NCBI RefSeq assembly: GCF_016680995.1
Contig: NZ_JAEQMG010000048.1
Coordinates: 1-64,000 of the forward strand
Source: Ruminococcus difficilis
GTDB lineage: Bacteria > Bacillota_A > Clostridia > Oscillospirales > Acutalibacteraceae
Reading direction: 5' to 3'
Length of the DNA: 64,000 nt
In this document: positions 8,422 to 17,182 of the stretch, one piece after another
Position numbering within the stretch: the stretch's first letter is position 1
Layout: each line of letters begins with the position of its first letter
Made by a program: the position numbers and the translations under genes
The notes under the pieces: model-generated
The model's input: the letters and a program-made list of their open reading frames with translations, nothing else
Databases searched by the model: none
Told to the model about the DNA's origin: nothing

Positions 8422-9135
8422 TTATGTCGGATAATTGCGCTTGCCGAACAGAGCCGATCCGACTCTGATCATGTTTGCGCCGCAGCGTATCGCCTCGGCA
8501 TAATCATCGGACATGCCCATAGACAATATTTCCATAGATATATTATCTATATTTTTACTGCCGATGTCAAGGAAGATGTGCCGCATATTATCGAAAAATT
8601 TACAATTTTCTTGTGCATTTTCACAAATCGGGGGGATCGCCATCAGTCCGCGCACTTTGATCGCGGGGATATCCTTGATCTCATCGAGCAATTCGGGCAG
8701 TGCCTCGGGCAAAACGCCGGACTTGTTCTCCTCCCTGCCGATATTGACCTCGAGCAGGATATCGGTGGAGATGTTTTGCTTGATGGAACAGCGGGAGATC
8801 TCACGGGCGAGCTTGACGGAATCGACGCTCTGGATCAGATCGACCTTGCCGACGATCTGGCGCACCTTGTTGGTCTGCAAATGACCGATGAACTGCAAGG
8901 AGGCGTGGTCGAGGTCGTAGTCCTCGTACTTTGACAGCAGCTCCTGCACACGGTTCTCGCCGATATAGCGCAGTCCCAGAGAGATGGCGTGATTAATGGT
9001 GGGCGCGTCGACGGTCTTGGTCGCCGCCAAAAAGGTGATGTCATCGGCGGTCTTGCCGACGGACTGTGCCGCCCGCGCGATATTCTCACAGATGACCTGA
9101 TAATTGTATGTGACATCAGCTAATGATCTTGCCAT
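8422..9135 (-). CDS. yggS: YggS/YlmE-type PLP homeostasis protein
   Basis: 237 residues forming a fold III TIM barrel. The PLP-binding Lys lies in LAATKTV (about K40), with GENRVQELLSKYE and the phosphate-binding C-terminal stretch SMGMSDDYAEAI...RVGSALFG typical of the family. Members bind pyridoxal phosphate without known catalysis and influence vitamin B6 and amino-acid balance. The ATG has an excellent site (GGAGGAG) inside the 3' end of the upstream HlyD-like gene (20-base overlap). Upstream of sepF as in Bacillus ylmE-sepF. Confidence 0.95.
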   Translation of the reverse strand: MARSLADVTYNYQVICENIARAAQSVGKTADDITFLAATKTVDAPTINHAISLGLRYIGENRVQELLSKYEDYDLDHASLQFIGHLQTNKVRQIVGKVDLIQSVDSVKLAREISRCSIKQNISTDILLEVNIGREENKSGVLPEALPELLDEIKDIPAIKVRGLMAIPPICENAQENCKFFDNMRHIFLDIGSKNIDNISMEILSMGMSDDYAEAIRCGANMIRVGSALFGKRNYPT

Positions 9136-10438
9136 TGAATAGATCTCCTCCTTCTGTTACAACCTTATCGTAGAGCGCGACCGTGGTGCCGTTGAGCAGC
9201 TTGCCCGGATCGGGCTGTTCGTTACAAATGACGAATTCATCGCCCGCATAGACGATCGAGACCTGCTTGAACACCAGCTCCATGCCGTACTGGACGTAGA
9301 CGCCCTGGACACGTTCTTTCTTTTCGGTTTCGTTGCCCGCGTCATCCTTCGCGGTATAGGTGATATCGTCGTCATGCAGCGCGGATTTGCTGATCTTCAA
9401 GCCCTCGTACTCGTTCACGATGATCTCGACGTTTTCCTGACGGAGCTTGGAGAGCGCGTCGTTCATATAATTGCACTGCAGTACGGCAACCGCTTTGTCA
9501 TTATCGGCGGCGTTATTGTTGACATACAGGATCCTTGCGGGGATCTCGCCGTCGATCGCGGAGGGCAGGCGCACCTTGATGCTCTCATCGGCGTGACTCA
9601 GCGCGGTGGCTTCATCACGGGTGACGGGACACAGCAGATACCAGTTCACGCCCTTGACGATCTTTCCGAGATAGGAATCGGCGTTGATCTGTTCGGGCGA
9701 GGCGTCTTCGATATCCTTCGCGGTCACCTCGTCGAGCTTGGTGACGTCAAAGCTGTTTTCATAGCCGTCCACCTTTGACACGAAATAGCCGGCGGAACCC
9801 GCCTTGACCGTACCGATCGGCGACGCGGCGCTCAGTGACGCGCGCTGACCTTCGAGCTCGGCGATCTTGTCATCAAAGTTCCTTTGGTCGCCTGTGAGCA
9901 GCTGCTTGCGCAGAATGGAGGTCAAGAGGTTCTGCTCCACGGTATCCATGTTGGAATAATCGCAGGCGTTGACGGACTTCATCAGCGCGACCATACGCTC
10001 GTTGATCTGGCTGTTGAGGGTATCGATACCGACGTTGGTCGAGTTGTTGACCGCGTTGAGCGATTTCAGGTATTCGATCCGCTGATCCAGCTCCTTGATC
10101 TGCTGGACAGAGGATACGTCCTCCTGAGAGTTGTAGGCGGTCGCGACGACACCGTCGGAGGTGACCTTGTCGCCGTCGCTGACGTTGTATACCATCACGC
10201 CCGACGCGTCGGAGGTGAGATACTCTTCGTTTCTGACCACCAGACACTTTGACTCGATGATATCGTACGCCTTTGATTTAAAGGCTGTCTCGGTCACGAT
10301 ATTGTTGTTGCCGAGAAAGTTGGTTGTGATAAACAGGAACACGATGTAGACCAGTACCAACGTGATTCCCACACCGATCAGGATCCTTTTGGTCAGCTTG
10401 GATCGATTGGACGGTGTTTTGGATGTTGACTTACTCAT
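9116..10438 (-). CDS. HlyD-like membrane-anchored adaptor protein
   Basis: 440 residues. A cytoplasmic Ser/Thr/Lys-rich N-terminus is followed by one membrane segment (about 19-40, ILIGVGITLVLVYIVFLFI) and an extracytoplasmic part with a lipoyl/barrel-sandwich start (SDASGVMVYNVSDGDKVTSDGVVATAY), a coiled-coil hairpin (about 105-190) and a C-terminal beta region. This is the architecture of HlyD/EmrA-type adaptors, but no transporter is adjacent. The start overlaps the miaA stop by 8 bases and the end overlaps yggS by 20, so it is in the division/RNA-modification operon. It is known to me only as a 'HlyD family' neighbour of sepF in Clostridia; its real function is unclear. Confidence 0.7.
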   Translation of the reverse strand: MSKSTSKTPSNRSKLTKRILIGVGITLVLVYIVFLFITTNFLGNNNIVTETAFKSKAYDIIESKCLVVRNEEYLTSDASGVMVYNVSDGDKVTSDGVVATAYNSQEDVSSVQQIKELDQRIEYLKSLNAVNNSTNVGIDTLNSQINERMVALMKSVNACDYSNMDTVEQNLLTSILRKQLLTGDQRNFDDKIAELEGQRASLSAASPIGTVKAGSAGYFVSKVDGYENSFDVTKLDEVTAKDIEDASPEQINADSYLGKIVKGVNWYLLCPVTRDEATALSHADESIKVRLPSAIDGEIPARILYVNNNAADNDKAVAVLQCNYMNDALSKLRQENVEIIVNEYEGLKISKSALHDDDITYTAKDDAGNETEKKERVQGVYVQYGMELVFKQVSIVYAGDEFVICNEQPDPGKLLNGTTVALYDKVVTEGGDLFNGKIIS

Positions 10439-11369
10439 AATGAAATTCCTTTGTAATCATATCTGTTGCTTCGCTGAGGATCTCATCGAAGCTTTGCTCG
10501 TCGATATTGAACCAGCGGATCGACTCGTCGCGCTTGAACCACGTCATCTGACGCTTGGCGTAACGGCGCGTCGCGCGTTTTAAGTTAGCGACGCAGATAT
10601 CGAGGCTGAGTTCTCCGCTGAGATACGGCAAAAGTTCTTTGTAGCCGATCGCCGCACAGGCGGTATCGCCGGACTGCTGCTGATAGAATCGCCGCGCTTC
10701 TTCCAGAAGCCCGTTCTCCATCATCAGATCGACACGACGGTTGATGCGCTCATAGAGAAACTCTCTGTCGCGGGCGGTCAGCCCGATCTTGATCGCCTGA
10801 TAAGCGGAACCGCTGCCCGCCTGCTTTTCGTTGAGCTGTGTCTGGGTCATGCCGGTGGAAAGATAGACCTCGATACAGCGGATCAGGCGCTTGGGGTTGC
10901 GGCCGACGCTGAGCCGTTCGGCGGAGGCGGGGTCGAAGGTGCGGATGTACTCCAGCGTTTTGTCAACGCCCTTTTCCTCCACGTCGGCGGTGATGGATGT
11001 GCGCAGGACGGGGTCGACCTCGGTTTCTTCAAACTGCATATCGCCCAGCAGCGCGTCGACATACAGCCCTGTGCCGCCGGTGACGATCGGCAGGTTGCCC
11101 CTGCCGCTGATATCGGTGACGGCGTTTTTTGCCAGCTCGCAGAAGCGCGCCACGGAGAATTCCTCACAGGGATCCAGAAAGTCCATCAGATGGTGCGGGA
11201 TGCCCTGCTTTTCTTCCTCGGTAGGCTTCGCGGTGGCGATATCCATGGTTTTGTAGATCTGCATCGAATCGGCGGAGATGATCTCTCCGGAAAAACGCTT
11301 TGCCAACTCGACGGATAAGGCGGTTTTGCCGGACGCGGTAGGTCCGATGACCGCGACGATATTTTGCAT
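10431..11369 (-). CDS. miaA: tRNA dimethylallyltransferase
   Basis: 312 residues from the ATG at 11369; AGGGTGG lies 7 bases upstream. An alternative ATG at 11375 is too close to that site, and longer extensions run into mutL. The P-loop GPTASGKT (9-16), DSMQIYKTMDIATAKPT and VTGGTGLYVDALL are hallmark motifs. MiaA transfers the dimethylallyl group to A37 of tRNAs reading UNN codons; MiaB, encoded at the head of the same cluster, then methylthiolates the product. Overlaps the mutL stop region and the start of the HlyD-like gene. Confidence 0.96.
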   Translation of the reverse strand: MQNIVAVIGPTASGKTALSVELAKRFSGEIISADSMQIYKTMDIATAKPTEEEKQGIPHHLMDFLDPCEEFSVARFCELAKNAVTDISGRGNLPIVTGGTGLYVDALLGDMQFEETEVDPVLRTSITADVEEKGVDKTLEYIRTFDPASAERLSVGRNPKRLIRCIEVYLSTGMTQTQLNEKQAGSGSAYQAIKIGLTARDREFLYERINRRVDLMMENGLLEEARRFYQQQSGDTACAAIGYKELLPYLSGELSLDICVANLKRATRRYAKRQMTWFKRDESIRWFNIDEQSFDEILSEATDMITKEFHYE

Positions 11370-11371
11370 GA

Positions 11372-13417
11372 TCATTCCACCCTGCCGAACATTCGCTCCA
11401 GCTCGTGTTTTTTGAGCACGATGCACACGGGTCTGCCGTGGGGACAATGACGAATATCCTCGTCCTCCACCTGCTTTGCGAGCGCGATCAGCTCCTGCTC
11501 GGTGCTGTTGTTGCCGCCCTTGATCGCGGCGCGGCATGATACGTTGGCATAGATCCACTCCATCTTCTCGGAACGGATCTCCTTTTGATGGTTAGAGAGA
11601 AATCCCGCCATCTCGATCACGGACGGCTCGATATCCTCGAGCGGCAAATATTGCGGCGCGGAGCGTACAATGATGCTACCGCTGCCGAAATCATCGATGT
11701 CAAAGCCCGCCTCACGGAAGACGTCGAGGTGCTCGATGACAGCGTTATAATCGATCTTGTTGAGGGTAACGGTGATGGGCGTGAGCAACAGCTGGCTGTA
11801 ACCGCTGCTCTTATCTTTTTTCAGCTTCTCGAAAATGATCCGCTCATGCGCGGCGTGCTTATCGATGAGCAGCAGCTCGCGGGGATTCTTTTCGATGATG
11901 ACATAGGTTTTGAACGCCTCGCCGATGTAGCGATAGGCGTTGTCGTCCACCTCGATCAGGGGCTGGGGTTCCTCGATCGGTTCCTCAGGAACATCCGCCG
12001 CCGATCGATCGGCAGGAGGGTCAAGACCCTCCCCTACAGGCGCGGGCTGTTCCGGCTCAGGGTCGGGAATAATCCGCTCCTGCGCGTTTTCGGCGCGTTT
12101 TTCTTCGACATCCCGACGATAATGTTCTTCGACAGGTGAAGCGGCGTCGGCGACCTTGGGGTTCAGGTTCAGCTTGGGTACGCTGACCTCAGGCTCGTCG
12201 AGCATTTCGAATAAAGCGTCCGATCGTTTTTCTTCACGCTTGGTATCCAATCTGTTGTTGACTGCTTTTGCGGGAGGTATTGATCCCTCCCCTGTATTCG
12301 CTTTCGAAGCCGTATTCCGTGCGGGCTGTTCGTCGCGTTCACGGAACACCTTTTGCGCCAGTTCAAAGGGATTGACGCGCTTGATCGGTTTTGTCGTATC
12401 GTTGCCGAGGTGTGCCTCCACGCGCTTTTCGGAATTCATCAAAGCGGTTTTGACCGCGTGATAGACCGCGTCGAACACAGGGCGTTCGTTGACGAAGCGC
12501 ACCTCTAATTTGGTGGGATGGACGTTGACGTCCACCGCGTTGAAGGACATATCGAGGTTGAGCACGCAGGAAGGGAACTTGCCGACCATGACAGTGCCCT
12601 TGCACGCCTCGCTGATCGCCGCCATCGCGGCCTTACAGATCACGAAGCGGTGATTGATAAAGAAGTTCTGCATATTGCGGTTGGGGCGGGCGTTCTCGGG
12701 ACTGCTGATAAAGCCCGTGACATGTACGCCGCCGAGGGTGTAATCCACGGGGATCAGCTTGCGGGTGAAATCCCTGCCGTAGACGGCGTAGATCGCCGAA
12801 AGCAGCTTGCCGTCGCCCGCGGTACGCAGGACGTTTTTGGAATCTTTGATATAGGTAAGCGCGATCTCGGGGTGAGACAGCGCGATCTTGTCGATCACAT
12901 TGGATACGGCGTTGCCCTCCGCCATATCGGTTTTGAGGAACTTCATGCGGGCGGGCACATTGTAAAAGAGGTCACGGATGATGAAGGTGGTGCCGTCGGG
13001 ACAGCCCGCGTCTTCAAAGAGCACCTCTTCTCCGCCCTCGATCAGATAGCGGGTGCCGATCTCTTCCTCACGCGCCTTGGTGATCAGCTCGAGATGAGAT
13101 ACGGAGGCGACGCTGGCGAGCGCTTCACCGCGGAAGCCGAGGGTCGCGATCGCGTCGAGGTCATCCTCTTCCTTTACCTTGGAGGTCGCATGGCGGATAA
13201 ACGCGGGACGGATATCCTCCTTGAGGATACCGCAGCCGTTGTCGGAGACACGCATGAAGGTAACGCCGCCGTTTTTGATCTCGACAGTGATGGCGGTCGC
13301 GCCGGCGTCGATGGAATTCTCGACGAGTTCCTTGATGACGGAAGAAGGGCGTTCGACGACCTCGCCCGCCGCGATCAACTCCGCGACGTGCTTATCGAGT
13401 ACGTTTATCTTTCCCAT
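11372..13417 (-). CDS. mutL: DNA mismatch repair protein MutL with repeat-derived linker segments
   Basis: 681 residues from the ATG at 13417 (MGKINVL; GGAGG site 9 bases upstream); a longer in-frame start would begin inside a family B repeat. The GHKL ATPase motifs ENSIDAGA, DNGCGI and GFRGEALASV are intact. The C-terminal endonuclease motif is DKHAAHERIIFE (about 505-516), with ACRAAIKGG and CPHGRPV completing the metal site, as expected for a genome without MutH. The charged linker between the domains (about 335-490) contains two segments encoded by family C palindromes: TGEGSIPPA (near 375) and VGEGLDPPA (near 460). Both keep the frame. Partner MutS is immediately upstream. Confidence 0.95.
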   Translation of the reverse strand: MGKINVLDKHVAELIAAGEVVERPSSVIKELVENSIDAGATAITVEIKNGGVTFMRVSDNGCGILKEDIRPAFIRHATSKVKEEDDLDAIATLGFRGEALASVASVSHLELITKAREEEIGTRYLIEGGEEVLFEDAGCPDGTTFIIRDLFYNVPARMKFLKTDMAEGNAVSNVIDKIALSHPEIALTYIKDSKNVLRTAGDGKLLSAIYAVYGRDFTRKLIPVDYTLGGVHVTGFISSPENARPNRNMQNFFINHRFVICKAAMAAISEACKGTVMVGKFPSCVLNLDMSFNAVDVNVHPTKLEVRFVNERPVFDAVYHAVKTALMNSEKRVEAHLGNDTTKPIKRVNPFELAQKVFRERDEQPARNTASKANTGEGSIPPAKAVNNRLDTKREEKRSDALFEMLDEPEVSVPKLNLNPKVADAASPVEEHYRRDVEEKRAENAQERIIPDPEPEQPAPVGEGLDPPADRSAADVPEEPIEEPQPLIEVDDNAYRYIGEAFKTYVIIEKNPRELLLIDKHAAHERIIFEKLKKDKSSGYSQLLLTPITVTLNKIDYNAVIEHLDVFREAGFDIDDFGSGSIIVRSAPQYLPLEDIEPSVIEMAGFLSNHQKEIRSEKMEWIYANVSCRAAIKGGNNSTEQELIALAKQVEDEDIRHCPHGRPVCIVLKKHELERMFGRVE
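12013..12042. repeat. Family C palindrome inside the mutL coding sequence (copy 2)
   Basis: Minus strand reads TGTAGGGGAGGGTCTTGACC followed by CTCCTGCC, the same element as the intergenic copies at 20225-20337. In mutL it encodes VGEGLDPPA without breaking the frame. Confidence 0.85.
12270..12298. repeat. Family C palindrome inside the mutL coding sequence (copy 1)
   Basis: Minus strand reads ACAGGGGAGGGATCAATACC followed by TCCCGC, a variant family C palindrome, encoding TGEGSIPPA in the linker. Confidence 0.75.
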
Positions 13418-13437
13418 ATGCAGTTGCCTCCTTTCTG

Positions 13438-13610
13438 TGCCTCCCTTTGGTAAAGGGAGGTGGGTTCGCGTTGAGCGAACTCGGAGGGATTGCAAAAATG
13501 ACCGAGCGTCAGCGAGTAACCATTTTAATCGGTTGGTCGCTCCGCTCTATTCATACAATCCCTCAGTCGCTTTGCGGCGACAGCTCCCTTTACCAAAGGG
13601 AGCCTTTATC
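13438..13610. repeat. Family B long inverted repeat
   Basis: Left half GCCTCCCTTTGGTAAAGGGAGG and right half AGCTCCCTTTACCAAAGGGAGCC face each other around GAGCGTCAGCGAG / GGTTGGTCGC and TACAATCCCTCAGTCGC..GCGACAGC. Fills most of the gap between mutL and mutS. Confidence 0.85.
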
Positions 13611-13696
13611 GGTTGAGATTGCCACAGGGCTGCGCCCTTCGCAATGACGATTTGTATACAGACATCAAAAGATCAGCGCCCTTCGCAATGACGATT
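13611..13696. repeat. Family A repeat plus a partial duplicate
   Basis: CGGTTGAGATTGCCACAGGGC-TGC-GCCCTTCGCAATGAC (13611-13650), then a second partial right half (GCGCCCTTCGCAATGACGA) near 13676. Confidence 0.75.
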
Positions 13697-13791
13697 TGTA
13701 TATGTGAGATCGATCCCACTCCATACTATCATCACAATAGAATTGTTTGAGCGAAGCGAGTGACCGGCACCGTTCACCATTCACCATTCAC

Positions 13792-16395
13792 CTACTCCGC
13801 CATTCCTTTCAGTTCATACAGCAGGTTCATCGCCTCGATGGGCGTTAAGGTGTTGACGTCTACCGCGCGGAGCTTTTTGAGGATCATGCTGTCGGTGTCG
13901 GGCATGAGGCTGAGCTGCATACTGTCCTCCTGCGCGGGTGCTTCGTGCTGAATATGCTCCTGCGGAGCGGATGAATTGAGCTCCGCCAAGATCTCTTTGG
14001 CTCTTTCGATGATGCTGTCGGGCAGACCGGCTAATTTAGCGACCTCAACGCCGTAGCTTTCATCGGCGCCGCCGGGTACGATACGGCGCAAAAAGGTGAT
14101 CTCGTCACCGCGTTTTTTGACGGCGATGTTATAGTTCTTGACGCCGTCGAGCAGCTCCTCCATCACCGTGAGCTCATGGTAATGGGTCGCGAACAGGGCG
14201 CGTGCGCCGAGCTTCTTTTTATCGGCGACGAATTCCAGTACCGCGCGCGCGATACTCATGCCGTCGTAGGTCGAGGTGCCTCTGCCGATCTCGTCGAGGA
14301 TCAGCAGGCTCTTGGACGTCGCGTGAGAAACGATGTTGGCGACCTCGTTCATCTCCACCATAAAGGTCGACTGACCCGAGGCGAGATCGTCGGACGCGCC
14401 GACACGCGTAAAGATCGCGTCGACAAGACCGATCTCGGCATAGGACGCAGGCACAAAGCTGCCCATCTGCGCCATCAGCACGATCAGCGCGACCTGGCGC
14501 ATATAGGTCGATTTACCCGCCATGTTGGGGCCGGTGATGATCGCGATACGGTTGTCGATATTGTCGAGCAGGACGTCATTCGGGACAAACATCGCGTCGC
14601 TGAGCAGCGCCTCCACCACGGGATGGCGGCTGTCCTTGAGACGGATGACCGAGTTCTGGGTGACGTCGGGACGGGTATAGCGGTTGTCCGCCGCTACATT
14701 GGCGAGCGATACCAGTACATCCAGCGCGGCGATCGCCTTAGCGGTGCGTTCGATGCGGTCGAGGTTGAGCGCGATCTGCTCACGCACATCGTTGAACAGC
14801 TCATACTCGATAGCGACCGATCGCTCCTTGGCGCCGAGGATCCGACTCTCGATCTCTTTGAGTTCGGGTGTGATATAGCGCTCGCAGTTGGTCAAAGTCT
14901 GTTTGCGGATGTAGTGCTCGGGCACCAGATTCTTGTAGGAATTGGTGACCTCGATATAGTAGCCGAAGACGCGGTTGTAGCCGACCTTCAGCTTGGGGAT
15001 CCCTGTCTGCTCCTTTTGCTCCGCTTCGATGCGGGCGAGCAGAGAGGTGGAGTCGTTCATGTCGTGCTTGAGCTCGTCCAGCGGCGAGGAGTAGCCCTCT
15101 TTGATCAAGCCGCCTTCACGCACCGAAAAGGGCGGATCCTCTACGATCGCCTCATCGATCAGCGCGCGCATATCATCGAGCGGATCGATATCGCGGTACA
15201 GCTCGTGCAGGAGCTTGGATTTGAAGGGTTCAAGGGTCGCTTTGAGCGCGGGCAGGTTGGTCAGCGCCTGACACAGCGAGCGCAGTTCACGCGCGTTGGC
15301 GGAGCCGTAGACGATCTTGGTCATCAGGCGCTCGATATCGAAGATACCGGTGAGGTTCGCCGTCAGCTCCAAACGGTTGACGGTGTCGTTCACCAGCTCC
15401 TCGACGGCGTTCTGGCGCTTTAGGATCGTCGTGATATTCATCAGAGGATGCTCGACCCAGAACTTCATCAGGCGCTTGCCCATAGCGGTCTTGGTCTTAT
15501 CGAGCACCCAGAGGAGTGAATGTTTCTTTTCCTTCGCGATCATGGTGCGGGTGAGCTCCAGATTGCGGCGGGTGTTGAAGTCGAGCTTCATGTACTGGTC
15601 TTCGGCGTAGAGCTCGATGGTGTCGATACGCTCTAGACCTGTTTTTTGTGTATCTTTCAGATAGGACATCAGCACGCCGAGCGCGATGATCAGCTCATTT
15701 GAGTCGGCGATCTTGTCCATATTCTCTTTACTGAACTGCTGTTCGAGCAAAGCGGTACATTCGAGCAGTCCGCAGCGGCTTTCATCGGGATGAGATACCG
15801 CGGCGTTGGGGAGCTTTTCTTTGATGAACAGGTGCAGCACCTTGTTCTGCGCGAGCTTGCCGGAGATCAGAAGCTCCTTGGGGTTATAGGAAGTGATCTG
15901 ATCCTTGAGCTGAGAAAAGCTGTGGTCGCTTTTGAAGCGGGATACAAACAGCTGACCGGTGGAGATATCGCAAAACACGACGCCGGTATAGCGCTTGTCC
16001 GCGTACAGTGAGCAGATGTAGTTGTTCTCGCTCTCATCGAGCATGGAGGATTCCATGACGGTGCCGGGTGTGATGACGCGGATGATATCGCGCTTGACAA
16101 GTCCCTTGGTGGCTTTGGGATCCTCTGTCTGCTCACAGATCGCGACCTTGTAGCCCTTTTCGACCAGTCGGGCGATGTAGCTCTCGGCGGAATGGAAGGG
16201 TACGCCGCACATCGGCGCGCGCTCCTCCTGTCCGCAGTCGCGGCCGGTGAGGGTGAGCTCCAGTTCCTTGGAAGCGAGCTTGGCGTCGTCAAAGAACATT
16301 TCATAGAAATCACCGAGTCGGAAGAACAGGATGCTGTCCTTGTTCTCCTCTTTGATCTTAAAATATTGCTGCATCATCGGAGATAACTCCGCCAT
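13792..16395 (-). CDS. mutS: DNA mismatch recognition ATPase MutS
   Basis: 867 residues, close to the usual MutS1 length. The N-terminal mismatch-reading motif is in RLGDFYEMF, the clamp/lever regions are in the middle, Walker A is GPNMAGKST (about 618-626), followed by DEIGRGTSTYDG and the TRVGASDDLASGQSTFMVE signature. The C-terminus MQLSLMPD resembles a clamp-binding tail. MutS recognises mismatches and recruits MutL, encoded next. A GAAAGGAAG site precedes the ATG. Confidence 0.97.
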   Translation of the reverse strand: MAELSPMMQQYFKIKEENKDSILFFRLGDFYEMFFDDAKLASKELELTLTGRDCGQEERAPMCGVPFHSAESYIARLVEKGYKVAICEQTEDPKATKGLVKRDIIRVITPGTVMESSMLDESENNYICSLYADKRYTGVVFCDISTGQLFVSRFKSDHSFSQLKDQITSYNPKELLISGKLAQNKVLHLFIKEKLPNAAVSHPDESRCGLLECTALLEQQFSKENMDKIADSNELIIALGVLMSYLKDTQKTGLERIDTIELYAEDQYMKLDFNTRRNLELTRTMIAKEKKHSLLWVLDKTKTAMGKRLMKFWVEHPLMNITTILKRQNAVEELVNDTVNRLELTANLTGIFDIERLMTKIVYGSANARELRSLCQALTNLPALKATLEPFKSKLLHELYRDIDPLDDMRALIDEAIVEDPPFSVREGGLIKEGYSSPLDELKHDMNDSTSLLARIEAEQKEQTGIPKLKVGYNRVFGYYIEVTNSYKNLVPEHYIRKQTLTNCERYITPELKEIESRILGAKERSVAIEYELFNDVREQIALNLDRIERTAKAIAALDVLVSLANVAADNRYTRPDVTQNSVIRLKDSRHPVVEALLSDAMFVPNDVLLDNIDNRIAIITGPNMAGKSTYMRQVALIVLMAQMGSFVPASYAEIGLVDAIFTRVGASDDLASGQSTFMVEMNEVANIVSHATSKSLLILDEIGRGTSTYDGMSIARAVLEFVADKKKLGARALFATHYHELTVMEELLDGVKNYNIAVKKRGDEITFLRRIVPGGADESYGVEVAKLAGLPDSIIERAKEILAELNSSAPQEHIQHEAPAQEDSMQLSLMPDTDSMILKKLRAVDVNTLTPIEAMNLLYELKGMAE

Positions 16396-16535
16396 ATCCT
16401 CACTTCCTTTCTCAGTGGTCAGTGCTTAGTGGTTAGTTAGTTAGTTAACAAATAGAATTGTTTGAGCGAAGCGAGTGACCGGTACTGTTCACTGATCACT
16501 CATAACTGTTCTCTGAGCAGAACAAAGTTCTGCTC
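16396..16535. repeat. Short TCAGTGGTTAG-type repeats and a small palindrome
   Basis: The gap between ylbF and mutS holds degenerate TTAGTTAGTTAG/TCACTGATCACTC words and a palindrome GAGCAGAAC-AAA-GTTCTGCTC (16513-16533) directly after the ylbF stop. The palindrome has no T run, so I do not call it a terminator. Confidence 0.6.
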
Positions 16536-16943
16536 TCAGCCACATCCTCCGCAGGTGGAGCAATCGTGGGTGCAGTCTTCGGAAAAATCGGTGGTGTCGG
16601 GATCCTGACCCTCGGCGCTCTGCTGAACGATCGCGAGGACGCGCTGGAGCACCTTATCGAACGCCTGCTTTGCGTCGTTGTATGCCTTCATGTGCTCGTT
16701 GTTCATGATGTCGGAGTAAGCGGTGCGCATTTCCTCATTGAGCTTTTTGAGGGTCTCGTCATCGCGGTCGGTCTTGCACGCCTCGGCATTGATCGCGACG
16801 CGCTTGATATTGAATTCGGTGATCAAAGCCTGTAAGGCTTCATCGTTATCAGCCGCGTCCTTCGCGGTCATGATGGTTTTATATTCTTCCTGTTCCTGGA
16901 TCGCGTGTCCGAGTTGTCTTGCTATTGCAATTACGTCTGCCAT
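16536..16943 (-). CDS. ylbF: YlbF/YmcA-family regulator with C-terminal cysteine cluster
   Basis: 135 residues, all helical, with the Com_YlbF pattern (VIAIARQLGHAIQEQEEYKTI... AYNDAKQAFDKVLQRVLAIVQ). The last 12 residues hold four cysteines (124, 128, 131, 134). In Bacillus the related YlbF-YmcA-YaaT (RicF-RicA-RicT) complex carries Fe-S clusters and affects mRNA processing by RNase Y, competence and Spo0A phosphorylation. The cysteines here would suit a cluster ligand role (inference). Between miaB and mutS in one operon; the site AAAGGAGAAATATAAA precedes the ATG. YlbF and YmcA are hard to tell apart by sequence alone. Confidence 0.8.
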   Translation of the reverse strand: MADVIAIARQLGHAIQEQEEYKTIMTAKDAADNDEALQALITEFNIKRVAINAEACKTDRDDETLKKLNEEMRTAYSDIMNNEHMKAYNDAKQAFDKVLQRVLAIVQQSAEGQDPDTTDFSEDCTHDCSTCGGCG

Positions 16944-16967
16944 TTTATATTTCTCCTTTGGAATTAT

Positions 16968-17182
16968 ACTGCCTTCCTTTGGGAAAGGAAGGTGTCACCC
17001 TGCGGTGACGAATGAATTGTATTAATTAACCGAGCGTCAGCGAGCAACCATTTTTTCGGTTGGTCGCTTTGCTCCATTGATGCAATCCCTCACCCGCCAT
17101 TCGGCGGGAGCTCTCCGGTGTATGGGAGTTGTAGCCCAAATCAAAGATTTGGACAACACCTCACCTTTACCAAAGGGAGCCT
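16968..17182. repeat. Family B long inverted repeat with extra palindrome
   Basis: GCCTTCCTTTGGGAAAGGAAGG ... CCTTTACCAAAGGGAGCC with inner stems CACCCTGCGGTG and CCCGCCATTCGGCGGG. A palindrome GAGTTGTAGCCCAAATC-AAA-GATTTGGACAACACCTC lies at 17126-17162; a related one is at 57149-57182. Confidence 0.8.

Noticed and set aside
14176..15423. A 415-residue plus-strand frame
   Set aside because: Antisense to mutS in the mirror frame, with Asp/Arg/Val-rich composition typical of shadows; no ribosome site or promoter.
16513..16533. Terminator after ylbF
   Set aside because: A perfect GAGCAGAAC/GTTCTGCTC palindrome but no T run on the minus strand; translation continues into the close downstream mutS.
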